From contig JBAXND010000039.1 in the NCBI GenBank assembly GCA_037133915.1, positions 1-40,186 of the forward strand: a DNA stretch of 40,186 bases, written 5' to 3'. How positions within the stretch are numbered: the stretch's first letter is position 1; every line of letters begins with the position of its first letter. This stretch comes from Bacteroidota bacterium. GTDB lineage: Bacteria; Bacteroidota; Bacteroidia; Bacteroidales; CAIWKO01. Position numbers and translations under genes: made by a program. Of this stretch, positions 23,265 through 33,200 are shown one piece after another. The notes under the pieces are model-generated. The model made no database searches and was not told the origin of the DNA. It worked only from the letters and a program-made list of their open reading frames with translations.

Positions 23265-25004
23265 CTATTGCAATTTCATGGCAACAATCAGGTCGCTGAT
23301 TTTCTGTTTCAGCAATGTTTCGGTTTCTTCGAATTGGGAGGCATTTTCAAGGACGCCTTTTATCCCGAAGTAGAATTTTATTTTCGGTTCCGTACCCGAT
23401 GGTCTCACCGTAATCTTACTTCCGTCGTCCAGGAAAAACTGTAACACATCCGACACAGGCAGTTTAATATCTTTCTGAAGTCCTGTTTTTACATCGGTTT
23501 CTTTTTGCAACTTATAGTCCATAATCCGAACCACTGCCCTGTTGTTTATTTCATGCGGAGGCTGTGTGCGGTAACCGGCCATCATCTTCGCAATTTCTTC
23601 GGTACCGCTGATTCCTTTTTTGGTCAGCGAAAGCAATCCTTCATAATAAAAACCGAAGTCAACATAAATCTGCTGCAGCATGTCGAACAGCGAAAGTCCC
23701 TTTTCAAGGGCATAAGCGGCAGCTTCAGCAATCATACAACAGGCAATAACGGCATCTTTATCGCGCACAAAATCGCCCACCAGAAAGCCATAGCTCTCTT
23801 CACCACCGCCAATAAATACTTTTTCGCCTTCGAGCTTTTGAATAATCTCCGCAATGTATTTGAAACCGGTCAGAACATCAAAACTTTCAACGTTATAATG
23901 CGTTGCAATGTCTTTTAAAAGTTCGGAAGTGACAATAGTCTTCACAATAAACTCTTTTCCTCTGAGCAAACCTTTTTCTTTCCATTGTCCAAGCAGGTAG
24001 GCTGTAAGAATGGATGCGGTTTGATTTCCATTGAGCAAAATAAATTCGCCCTTATTATTTTTCACGGCGACGCCTACGCGGTCGGCGTCGGGATCGGTAG
24101 CGAGCACAAGAGATGCGCCCGTTTCATTTGCTTTCTGAATAGCAAGTGCCAGTGCCGAAGGTTCCTCAGGATTGGGCGATTTCACTGTCGGGAAATTCCC
24201 GTCGGGCACAGCCTGCGCTTGGAGCACATGAACATCATCAAATCCCATGCACTTCAATGCCTGCGGCACTAATGTAATACCTGAGCCATGTATGGGTGTA
24301 TAAACAATTTTTAGTTCATGATGCTTTTGTATAAGTTGAGGATTCAGCGAAAGCGACATCACATTTTTAAGATATGCCTCATCCACATCGGCGTCAATCA
24401 TTTCGATAAGTTCCGGTTTAGCCTCAAAACAAACTTCGTTTATGCTGCTAATCTTTCGTACTTCTGCAATTACATTTTTATCCTGCGGACTCACCAGCTG
24501 ACCGCCATCGCTCCAGTAAACTTTGTAACCATTGTATTCTTTGGGGTTATGTGAAGCGGTGATAACGATACCGCTCACGCAACCCAGATGGCGTATCGCG
24601 AATGAAAGCTCGGGTGTTGGTCTTAGTTCACTAAATAAAAATACTTTGATATCGTTGGCCGACATTACATCGGCCGTAACCTGCGCGAAAAAGCGGCTGT
24701 TGTTGCGAGAGTCGTATGCAATGGCAATGCCGGCAGGTGCTCCGGCAACAGCAGCTTTGATATAATTAGCCAGTCCCTGCGTTGCCATGCCCACCGTATA
24801 TTTGTTCATACGGTTGGTGCCGGCACCCATGATACCTCGCAACCCGCCGGTACCAAACTCAAGGTCGGTGTGAAACGCTTCGGTAAGACCCTGCAGGTCA
24901 TTCTCCATCATATCTTTCACCAGCTTTTTTGTTTCTTCGTCGAAATTACCTTCGAGCCATTTCGAGGCTCTGCTGATGATACGATCGTCTGCTCCTGATC
25001 CCAT
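23265..25004 (-). CDS. pgcA: Phosphoglucomutase/phosphomannomutase (PgcA-like)
   Basis: 579 residues, the usual size of bacterial alpha-phosphoglucomutases of the PgcA type. All four signature loops are present: the phosphoserine loop TASHNPKEYNGYK with Ser151, the metal-binding loop DPDADRVGVAV, the sugar-specificity loop GGEESYGFLVGD, and the phosphate-binding loop RPSGTEPKIKFYF. The GEESYG form fits glucose 1-/6-phosphate, though phosphomannomutase or phosphopentomutase side activity cannot be excluded. Cytosolic, monocistronic between plus-strand genes. A 42-bp inverted repeat sits 34 bp upstream of its start. Confidence 0.93.
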   Translation of the reverse strand: MGSGADDRIISRASKWLEGNFDEETKKLVKDMMENDLQGLTEAFHTDLEFGTGGLRGIMGAGTNRMNKYTVGMATQGLANYIKAAVAGAPAGIAIAYDSRNNSRFFAQVTADVMSANDIKVFLFSELRPTPELSFAIRHLGCVSGIVITASHNPKEYNGYKVYWSDGGQLVSPQDKNVIAEVRKISSINEVCFEAKPELIEMIDADVDEAYLKNVMSLSLNPQLIQKHHELKIVYTPIHGSGITLVPQALKCMGFDDVHVLQAQAVPDGNFPTVKSPNPEEPSALALAIQKANETGASLVLATDPDADRVGVAVKNNKGEFILLNGNQTASILTAYLLGQWKEKGLLRGKEFIVKTIVTSELLKDIATHYNVESFDVLTGFKYIAEIIQKLEGEKVFIGGGEESYGFLVGDFVRDKDAVIACCMIAEAAAYALEKGLSLFDMLQQIYVDFGFYYEGLLSLTKKGISGTEEIAKMMAGYRTQPPHEINNRAVVRIMDYKLQKETDVKTGLQKDIKLPVSDVLQFFLDDGSKITVRPSGTEPKIKFYFGIKGVLENASQFEETETLLKQKISDLIVAMKLQ

Positions 25005-25037
25005 AACTGCGATTGCTAAGTTTTCTAAATATTAAAA

Positions 25038-25079
25038 TTTCACGCGGGATAATCATTCAATATCCCGGTAACGGTGAAA
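25038..25079. promoter_or_regulatory. Interrupted inverted repeat upstream of phosphoglucomutase
   Basis: Inner arms CGGGATA (25045-25051) and TATCCCG (25061-25067) around nine bases, with outer arms TTTCAC (25038-25043) and GTGAAA (25074-25079). It may be an operator or a leader hairpin; there is no T-run. Confidence 0.5.
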
Positions 25080-25265
25080 CAAAAATAGGAAAAAAAATCG
25101 GCAGGTCCGAAAAGCTGTATTCAGGGCATCAGCATTAAAACTGAAGAAAAGTTCTTCGGATATGGCAGACTTTCGATGCATTTTATCATAATTAACAAAC
25201 TCTTACAGTATTAAAAGAAGCGGGAAGCCAATTATTCCGTAATTTTACAATAGAAATCTACCCGG

Positions 25266-26366
25266 ATGAAACAATTATTCAGAACATTCTTCGCCAGTGC
25301 TGTTTTTATAGCCATTCACGCAGTGCTTCTTGCACAAATACCCGCGGGCTACTACAATTCTGCGGCAGGATTGACCGGAGTGCCGCTGCAGGCAGCGCTT
25401 CACAACATCATCAAGAACCACACGGTAATCAGCTACAGCAACCTCTACACTCAGTTCAAGATTACAGATACTAAGGGAAGCAATGTTGTATGGGATATGT
25501 ATTCTGATGTTCCGGGCGGAACGCCTCCGTATATTTATCATTACGTTTCGTCAGACGAATGCGGAAGTTATGTGAACGAAGGCGATTGTTTTAACCGCGA
25601 GCATTCCTTTCCGCAAAGCCTTTTCGGAAGTACCGGATCCATTTATTCTGATATGTTTCACCTCTATCCTACCGACGGAAAAGTGAATGGTGAACGAAGT
25701 AATTATCCAATGGGTGAAGTGGCAGTGGCAACATGGACATCGCTGAACGGCAGTAAAGTTGGCAACTGCACATTCAATGATTCTCTCGGGCATCTTTATC
25801 CTTTTACTGCATTTGAACCAATCGATGAATATAAAGGTGATTTTGCGAGAAGCTATTTTTATATCGCGGTTCGCTATTATACTGAAGATGCAGGATGGAC
25901 ATCAAACGGGATGAACACCGGTTCGCAGATGAAACCCTGGGCGATTGCACAATATTTAAAATGGAGCCACAACGACCCTGTGAGCACCAAAGAAACGGAC
26001 CGAAACAATGCTATTTATGGAATTCAGAATAACCGCAACCCTTTTATTGATCATCCGGAATGGGCCGATTCTATCTGGGCGGATGTTGTATCCGGGATAT
26101 CATTAACGAACGTTAACGTATATTGTGATGTTTATCCAAATCCTGCGTTAACAAACGTTAACATAAGTTTCTATTCGAAAGATTACGGAAAGCTTACAAT
26201 AAATATACTTGCAGCCGATGGTAGTCTGGTGATTCAAAAAACCGTCGATAAAACTACGGATGCTATTCTTGAAAGCATTGACCTCAGCAGCCTTTCAAAA
26301 GGTGTGTACTTTTTACAGTTAAAAACGGCCACTGCTTTAGCAACAAAAATGGTGGTGAAAGAATAA
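25266..26366 (+). CDS. T9SS-sorted endonuclease I (secreted nuclease)
   Basis: 366 residues. Signal peptide 1-23 (AVFIAIHAVLLAQ). Residues ~30-275 are an Endonuclease_1 (EndA/NucM/Vvn-type, beta-beta-alpha-metal) domain: VWDMYSDVP, the catalytic CFNREHSFPQSLF with His113, DMFHLYPTDGKVNGERSNYP, and late EWADSIWADV. Four Cys (about residues 99, 108, 168 and a C-terminal one) could form disulfides. The end is a type-A T9SS tail (DVYPNPALTNVNISF, LSKGVYFLQLKT, ATKMVVKE). It should degrade extracellular DNA or RNA for nutrients or biofilm turnover. Alone on the plus strand; 123 bp separate it from the next gene. Confidence 0.93.
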   Translation: MKQLFRTFFASAVFIAIHAVLLAQIPAGYYNSAAGLTGVPLQAALHNIIKNHTVISYSNLYTQFKITDTKGSNVVWDMYSDVPGGTPPYIYHYVSSDECGSYVNEGDCFNREHSFPQSLFGSTGSIYSDMFHLYPTDGKVNGERSNYPMGEVAVATWTSLNGSKVGNCTFNDSLGHLYPFTAFEPIDEYKGDFARSYFYIAVRYYTEDAGWTSNGMNTGSQMKPWAIAQYLKWSHNDPVSTKETDRNNAIYGIQNNRNPFIDHPEWADSIWADVVSGISLTNVNVYCDVYPNPALTNVNISFYSKDYGKLTINILAADGSLVIQKTVDKTTDAILESIDLSSLSKGVYFLQLKTATALATKMVVKE

Positions 26367-26489
26367 ATTTTCGCAGCGCATTAAACCTTTCGTTTCTTTT
26401 TGCATCCAAGCATCATGAATCCGGATATCATCGGGTACATTTTGCACACAGAACGTATTTACTTTAAGAATCATCAAATTTAAATACTC

Positions 26490-27344
26490 ATGGAAAAAGA
26501 AATGAAGAACCGCAGGACCCTGAAATGGCGCATCATGAAAACCTTTTCATCGGTTGTTGTACTACTTTTCGGATTTTCAACCACACTGATGGCGCAATAC
26601 GGAGTTGTGGAAACAGAATTTATTTTAAAAGGAGAAGTGCTTTCCGCAAAAACCGGCGAACGAATTCCGGGAATCAAACTGAGTATTAACAGTAATGACG
26701 GACGCTATTATAACGGTTTCAATCCGGATTCATCAAGCGATGGTACATTTCAGATATTTTCATACGCATTCAACGGGCTTTCCGAGCTTGAAATAACTGC
26801 AAAAGATATTGATGGTGAAGCGAACGGAGGCGCGTTTAAACCTGCATCGGTGAAGGTTTTGCCAAAAAGTGACGAGTTCACCGACTCAGGTGAAAAGCAA
26901 GGGCACTGGCATCGTTACTATGAGTATTCCAAAATAATTACCATACTGATGGATGAAGAAACGCCTGCCATTCCGGTTGAGCCGGAGACTCCGGAAGTAA
27001 AAGATACCGTAACCATAAGTGGTCCCCTTCCCGAAATTACCGTCATTCCGGATATTACGGAAGATGCCGGCAACGTAACAATAAACTCAAACGAGGCATC
27101 AACACTTATATTTCCCAATCCGACCAAAGGCAGCGTAAGTATTGAGTTAAAACCTGCCGAAGCTCAAGACATCGTGATTTACCTTTACGATGCCCGTTAC
27201 CGAAGGCTCACCGAAATATTTGTTCCAGCAAGTGAATGTAGAGTGCAGCAGCAGCTCGACCTTTCGGCATACAGCTGCGGAACGTATTACATAAAAATTG
27301 AAGGAAGGAGTTTCAGCGCTTCGGGAAAGATTGTGAAGAATTAA
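26490..27344 (+). CDS. Exported protein with Cna-B-like domain and T9SS tail (rSAM-associated type?)
   Basis: 284 residues from the ATG at 26490; a Met at residue 16 (26535) is an alternative start nearer the hydrophobic core VVVLLFGFSTTLMAQ. The mature protein begins QYGVVETEFILKGEVLSAKTGERIPGIKLSI, a carboxypeptidase-regulatory/Cna-B-like beta sandwich, with SSDGTFQIFS and then DIDGEANGGAFKP near residues 108-120. From memory, YG...GKV...IPGI with DIDGxxNGGxF is typical of Bacteroidota radical-SAM-associated putative lipoproteins. Here the lipobox Cys is absent and a T9SS tail (LIFPNPTKGSVSIEL ... SASGKIVKN) is present. A Pro/Thr-rich linker joins the two parts. No radical SAM gene is adjacent. 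Function unknown. Confidence 0.78.
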   Translation: MEKEMKNRRTLKWRIMKTFSSVVVLLFGFSTTLMAQYGVVETEFILKGEVLSAKTGERIPGIKLSINSNDGRYYNGFNPDSSSDGTFQIFSYAFNGLSELEITAKDIDGEANGGAFKPASVKVLPKSDEFTDSGEKQGHWHRYYEYSKIITILMDEETPAIPVEPETPEVKDTVTISGPLPEITVIPDITEDAGNVTINSNEASTLIFPNPTKGSVSIELKPAEAQDIVIYLYDARYRRLTEIFVPASECRVQQQLDLSAYSCGTYYIKIEGRSFSASGKIVKN

Positions 27345-27379
27345 AAGTCGTGAGTCATGAGTCGTAAGTCGTAAGTCAC
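27344..27379. repeat. Heptamer tandem tract (AGTCGTA-type), second copy
   Basis: Five imperfect 7-bp units (AGTCGTG, AGTCATG, AGTCGTA, AGTCGTA, AGTCACG) starting at the last base of the preceding stop codon; nearly the same as the tract at 2586-2624. Confidence 0.85.
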
Positions 27380-27416
27380 GCGTTTGGGCACTGAATCATT
27401 GCCGAATTAAAAATTA

Positions 27417-28904
27417 ATGCTATTTTTATCCTGTATGGACAGGAAAAAAGATTACACATATCTTCACGCGCTGTGCTTATCTGCGCTCATTTTTTTCGTC
27501 GTATTTTTAAAACTCGGAAGCTTCCAGATGCGTTGGTGGGACGAGTCTATGTTTGCGGTGAATACTTATGAAATGATGCACAACGGTCATTACTTTTCGC
27601 CTCATTTCAACGGAGCACCCGATATATGCAATACCAAACCGCCGCTCACCAGCTGGTTTCAAATCATTTCAGTAAAAATATTTGGATATAATGAAATGGC
27701 TTTGCGGCTGCCCTCGGCGCTTGCCGCAGCATTCAGCATACTGATTCTATTTCTGTTTATCGCCAGAAGATATGACAAGATGTTGGCATGGATCAGCGCG
27801 CTGGTACTGCTCACGTCACAAGGCTTCATTACGTTTCATACGGCACGAACGGCCGATGCAGATTCGCTGCTGACGTTCTTTCTGCTCATCGCAAATCTTT
27901 ATTTTCTAAAATTCCTGTTGGATGAAAAAAGAACGGATGTACTATTGTTTTTCATTTTTATCACCCTCGCGTTTGCAACAAAAATGTATGCGGCATTGTT
28001 GTTTTGCCCGGCATATCCTGTAATACTTTTGATGCAAAAAAAACTGAAACTCTTTACGCTCAATATCGCTTTCTTTTCAGGAATATTAATATTTATTTTT
28101 ATAAGCGCAGGAATGGCATATGCGCGTGAAATGGCAGCGCCCGGCTACCTGAATGAGGTTTTTTTCAAAGATGCGGGGAGAGTTTTGCATGTTGTGGAAA
28201 ACCATCGCGAAGCTACCCTGTTCTACCTCGACAACCTGTTCGCATATCGATTTGCCGCATGGTTTATACTGTTGATTGCCGGAGTTGTATTATCATTTTT
28301 CACCTCCAGCAAAACAGAAAAAAAACTTTTAATCAGCCTGTCGATTCTGAGTATCGTTTATCTCATCATCATTTCAGCATCTGTTACAAAATTGGAATGG
28401 TATGATATGCCGCTGTTTCCATTACTGTCGGTAATGGCTGCCTATCCATTATTCCTGCTGTTGAAGAATTTTTCTTTTGCAGGAAAACCACTTTCGCAAA
28501 AATTCTGCATCCTTTTTATTGTTGCAATTTTCGCATTCCCTTATTACACTATTTTCAACCGTTCACAGGGCAATACCCTTCCTAACGGACAAAAAAAGTT
28601 AGAGGCCAATGAAGCCTATCTGTTAAAAAGAGGCAACGAAAAAATGAATCTAGACGGAGTCAAAGTGTATCATAAAGATTACAATGGCTCATTACTTTTT
28701 TATAAATACAAATTAGCCGAAAAAGGGCAAAAAATCGAGATCTGCAATACTGATAATTTCAGCACCAACGACAAAGTGCTTGTGTGCGATGACAGCCTGA
28801 AGGCCCTATTAAACAAGACATTCGAATGCATCATTATTGACAGTTATAACAATGCTCAACTCATGCAGCTAAAGGCAAAACGAGAAATAACGCCATCAAA
28901 TTAA
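27417..28904 (+). CDS. ArnT/PMT-like (GT39-type) membrane glycosyltransferase
   Basis: 495 residues with about ten membrane segments and a soluble C-terminal part from ~385. The first loop carries MRWWDESMFAVNTYEMM with the catalytic-type Asp42-Glu43, then NTKPPLTSWFQ and EMALRLPSALAAAFSILI, the hallmarks of ArnT/PMT_2 GT-C glycosyltransferases, which use polyprenyl-phosphate sugars at the periplasmic face of the inner membrane. TARTADADSLLTFFLL is the second-loop signature. A Met at residue 7 (27435) is an alternative start. Acceptor unknown; glycosylation of lipid or secreted proteins are both possible. It lies 22 bp upstream of the next T9SS cargo gene, so co-transcription is plausible. 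Confidence 0.87.
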   Translation: MLFLSCMDRKKDYTYLHALCLSALIFFVVFLKLGSFQMRWWDESMFAVNTYEMMHNGHYFSPHFNGAPDICNTKPPLTSWFQIISVKIFGYNEMALRLPSALAAAFSILILFLFIARRYDKMLAWISALVLLTSQGFITFHTARTADADSLLTFFLLIANLYFLKFLLDEKRTDVLLFFIFITLAFATKMYAALLFCPAYPVILLMQKKLKLFTLNIAFFSGILIFIFISAGMAYAREMAAPGYLNEVFFKDAGRVLHVVENHREATLFYLDNLFAYRFAAWFILLIAGVVLSFFTSSKTEKKLLISLSILSIVYLIIISASVTKLEWYDMPLFPLLSVMAAYPLFLLLKNFSFAGKPLSQKFCILFIVAIFAFPYYTIFNRSQGNTLPNGQKKLEANEAYLLKRGNEKMNLDGVKVYHKDYNGSLLFYKYKLAEKGQKIEICNTDNFSTNDKVLVCDDSLKALLNKTFECIIIDSYNNAQLMQLKAKREITPSN

Positions 28905-28926
28905 CCCGCATTTTCATCAATCAACA

Positions 28927-30165
28927 ATGAAAAAACAAGGATTCATATTGCTTTTACTGCTCCTCTTCATGCAACATTCGTACGCGCAAATAAGCGGCTG
29001 TACCGACCCGATGGCAAGTAACTACAATACTGCTGCAACAATCAATGATGGCAGCTGTGTTTACAGTAATGCTTCTGTAACACCCGTTTCTTCAAATATT
29101 CTGGACAGTATTCTGAGTGAAACATCAGGCCTTATCATTTGGAATAATTATCTGTGGACCCACAATGACAACAGCGATACGAATCTTTACTCACTGGACA
29201 CGGCGACTGCCGTCATCGTTCAGACATTGCCGTTAAGCGGTGTTCAGAATAACGACTGGGAAGACATTGCGCAGGACAGCAATTATATTTATATCGGTGA
29301 TTTTGGAAATAATGGAAACGGAAACCGTACCGATTTGAAAATTCTTAGAATAGCCAAAACATCAGTGTTGATGGGTTCTCCGATAGCTGACACTATTAAT
29401 TTTTCATATGCCGATCAAACTGATTTCACACCGGCCGGAGCCAATAATACAGATTATGATTGTGAGGCATTAATTGTTACGCACGATAGTATTTTTCTAT
29501 TTACCAAGCAATGGGTAAGCCAGAAGACAAGTGTTTACGCTTTGCCGAAAATTCCGGGAACTTACAGCGCACAATTAAAAACAGGATATGATGTCAGTGG
29601 GTTGATTACAGGGGCAACTTATCTTGAATCGAAAAGACTTGTCGTATTATGTGGCTACAGCAGCCTGCTTCAGCCATTCATATACCTGTTGTATGATTTT
29701 AGCGGTTATAATTTTTTCAGCGGGAATAAAAGAAAAATTTCAGTATCGCTCCCATTTTATCAGACAGAAGGCATTGCAACAGCAAATGGTCTGAAATACT
29801 ATCTATCTAATGAATACTTCACGCAGCCGCCTTTTGTTACCAACGAACAAAAAGTTCACATCCTTGATTTGAGCCCGTATCTGGGTATTTATCTGAATTA
29901 CTCAATGCTGTCAATATCGGAAAATAATAGCGAACTCAGCATGAGAATGTATCCGAATCCGGCAAACGATTTTATCATTATTGAAGTATCAAAAAATCTC
30001 TTGCCATCTGATTATATGATTACGGATTCAGCAGGAAAAATAGTGATGAGCGGCAAATTATCTGAAGAGAAATCAAAGATCCGCATTAAAAAAATGAGAA
30101 GCGGACTGTATTACCTTTCGGTCAATAAAAACCTGAAACAATCATTTGCTGTTATAAGGCAATAA
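28927..30165 (+). CDS. T9SS-sorted protein with GCTDP module and propeller-like body
   Basis: 412 residues. Signal peptide 1-20 (LLLLLLFMQHSYAQ). Residues 23-46 are a GCTDPMASNYNTAATINDG module closed by a second Cys (GSCVY), a small disulfide unit found repeatedly in Bacteroidota surface proteins. Residues ~55-325 look like beta-propeller repeats (ETSGLIIWNNYLWTHNDNSDTNLY, NDWEDIAQDSNYIYIGDFGNN, TDYDCEALIVTHDSIFLF, TEGIATANGLKYYLSNEYF), similar in outline to PQQ/NHL or esterase-like phytase folds, without recognisable active-site residues. The tail is a type-A T9SS domain (RMYPNPANDFIIIEV, MRSGLYYLSV, QSFAVIRQ). It ends in a terminator that starts inside its own stop codon. Confidence 0.85.
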   Translation: MKKQGFILLLLLLFMQHSYAQISGCTDPMASNYNTAATINDGSCVYSNASVTPVSSNILDSILSETSGLIIWNNYLWTHNDNSDTNLYSLDTATAVIVQTLPLSGVQNNDWEDIAQDSNYIYIGDFGNNGNGNRTDLKILRIAKTSVLMGSPIADTINFSYADQTDFTPAGANNTDYDCEALIVTHDSIFLFTKQWVSQKTSVYALPKIPGTYSAQLKTGYDVSGLITGATYLESKRLVVLCGYSSLLQPFIYLLYDFSGYNFFSGNKRKISVSLPFYQTEGIATANGLKYYLSNEYFTQPPFVTNEQKVHILDLSPYLGIYLNYSMLSISENNSELSMRMYPNPANDFIIIEVSKNLLPSDYMITDSAGKIVMSGKLSEEKSKIRIKKMRSGLYYLSVNKNLKQSFAVIRQ

Positions 30166-30196
30166 AAAAGGCGGTCGTGAATTGACCGCCTTTTTT
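30164..30196. terminator. Bidirectional terminator between convergent T9SS genes
   Basis: AAAAAAGGCGGTC (30164-30176) pairs with GACCGCCTTTTTT (30184-30196) around GTGAATT, giving U-tracts in both directions. The left arm overlaps the stop codon 30163-30165. Confidence 0.92.
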
Positions 30197-30212
30197 ATAC
30201 TCACAAATTTCA

Positions 30213-33200
30213 TCAGTTCTTTACAAACTTCGCTACACGGCTCATCTCCGAATCACGTATATTCAGCAGATAAACGCCTGATGGATATTCCGAAACATCA
30301 ATATCCAAGTGCAGCCGTCCTTTTACAGGATTAACTGATTTGCTGTACAGCACGCGGCCAAGATTATCCGTTATTTGTAACACAACGTTTTCGCTGATGT
30401 CTGAAATATTCACCGAAAGGTTTTGCTTAACGGGATTCGGATAAACGCTCACTCGTGGTCCGGCGCCGGCATTTTCAACACTGGTTATAACCGGGAATCC
30501 GAAGTGCAGCACGAAACGGTTCACATCATCACCCACGACCCCGGTAAATGAGTAGACAGGATTATCAAGCAAATCGCTCAAGACACCGGTTTTCAGGTCT
30601 TCCAGATATATGGAGGTTTGCGCACCCAAACTTTGATAATCGCTGGCTCTGATAATATAGTTGCCGTTGTGTGCCGGCATGAATGCCACAGGAATATCAG
30701 GATTACCGGCGATATCAGGAAGACTGTTAATTGCATAATCCACAACTTCGCCATCGATTGGGTTCGACCATAACTGGCTTACGCCTGGCACCACCATTTT
30801 GAATGCGTCAAAGTCGCTGTCAAAATTATTGGTTGCATCAGGTGTAATCCTGATAATGATATCATCCTTTTGTCCGTTATCTTCCAGGTTAAGCCTGATT
30901 AAATCAGCCTGAACCAAGGTCTTGAAGAAGGTTGTGTCTTTGTGCAGGCGCACGGTATTGTTAAATGCCAGCGTGCCACCCGGTGAAGCAGAACACACAA
31001 TAAAGAATCCCTGACCTGATGCAATATAGGGTCCAGCGCCGTTCGTACCGAAACCGTTCACATAGGTGGCGTAGGTTCCGTAGGTTTGATTGTAGATATA
31101 AATGGAATTGTACACATTGGTCTTGGTCCAGCCAACCGGAGCATCCCAGTTGATGGCACTTGGATACGGATTACCCATCAGGTTCCATCCCCTCTTAGTA
31201 CTCACCTGTGTGGTATTTCTGGTCACAGCAAATGAATACGGACCTGTGTTCAGTTTCCCGATATAATTATACGTATTTGAATTCAGCGATTTCACCGCAT
31301 AACCGGTACCAGCTACAAGAGGTGTAGAAAGGGTTGTTATATTTTGCCAGGTGTACGTGGGTTCAAGCCATTTTTTGAGATACTGACCTGAGTAGACAGC
31401 TGCCGTTGCGCTCTGAATAGGACTTCCTATATAATGCCAGAAAGTACCGGTAAGATAGCGCTCTACTTTTGCCGTACCAGTGCCTGTTATCGTACCATTA
31501 TCAATAAATGAGCCCGAACCTGCAGCCGTTGATTTGATAACAAGACATTGCGCACCATTCAGAGTGGTAGCGCCTCGTGCCGTGAGAGAATAGTGCGGGC
31601 GGATAGTAAGTACTGCTCCGTTGGCAATATTCAAACTCTGACACTGAGCTGCAACAAATATCTCAGGCTGATGTGGCCTTCCTGAAGGAATCGTCACATC
31701 GACATAAGGACCGGGTATCATTCCGTTTGACCAGTTGGCGGCATTGTTCCAGTTTGAGTCGGCATTACCGGTCCAGTTAACCATGCAGGCACTTACCGAA
31801 ACAACTACCGAACCGCACAATGTGTTATTGCAATCGCCTTCAGCGCGTGCATAATAGGTTGTTGTAACTGCCGGTGTAATAACAAGACTCAGACCGTTGC
31901 CCGCTGTAATACCACCGCAACTGCCCGTGTACCACTGCCACGAGGCTCCCGTTCCAAGTGTTCCGCCGTTAATAGACACTGTTGTTGAAGCACCGGCACA
32001 AATACTCGATGGTAAGGCTGTAACCGAGGTCGGTGCAACTGAAAGTGTTTTGACTGTAACAACAACTGAAGCGCATAAACTGTTATTGCAATCTCCTTCT
32101 GCACGCACATAATAGGTTGTTGTACCGGCAGGAATCAGTGAAAGGCTGGCGCCGCTTCCAACCGATGCACCTCCGCAACTTCCCGAATACCACTGCCAGT
32201 CAGCACCCGTCCCAAGTGAGCCACCTGTTAGGTCAAGCTGCGTGGAGCTGCCCGCACAAATAACATTTTGAGTGGCGGTTGCCCCGGAAGGAGAAACAGA
32301 AAGTGTTTTAACAACCATCGTAATACTTGCTGAAGTTGCTGAAACAGGGCTTGCACAATTTGCATTGGATCCCATGATACATTGAACAACATCTCCGTTT
32401 ACCGGGATAAATGAGAATGTTGCAGCATTGTTACCCGTATTGCTTCCGTTTACCTGCCACTGATAAACAGGAGTGCTTCCTCCATTTGCAGGTGATGCTG
32501 TAAAGTTAACTGTTGTTCCCGGGCAAACCGGATTTACATCCGGGCTAATAACCACAGAAGGTGTGACATTAGGAATTACCGTTGTATTGATGGTGTTGGA
32601 AGTTGCAGTAACCGGACTTGCACATGTTGCATTTGATATCATTACGCAGCTAATTGCATCATTATTCACTAATCCGCTGCTTGACCAACTGTTCCCCGTA
32701 CCGACACTTCCACCATTTTTATACCACTGATAAACCGGTGTTCCGCCGTTGACAGGCGTTGGAGTAAAGGTTACGTTAGTGCCCGGGCATATACTCCCCG
32801 ATGGTGATGCCAGTATGGATACGGCAGGCAACAGCACGGGGTTCACGGTCATCGTTACAGAAGATGTAGCAGTTACAGGCAGTGCGCAGGTTGCATTTGA
32901 TACTAATATACAACTTACCACATCATTATTTGCAAGGCTACTGCTTGAATACGTTGTTCCTGTATTTGTATTAACGCCATTCAGTTTCCATTGATATGCA
33001 GGGGCTCCGCCGCCATTGGTCGGCGAGGCTGTAAATGTAACCGATGTTCCTGCACAAACTGCTCCTGAGGGGTTAGCGCCGATACTCACAGAAGGCGTAA
33101 CATTGGGATTGACTGTCATTGTAATCTGGTTGGATGTTGCCGTCACGGGACTTGCACAGGTTGCGTTCGACACAAGTACACATTTTATCACGTCACTGTT

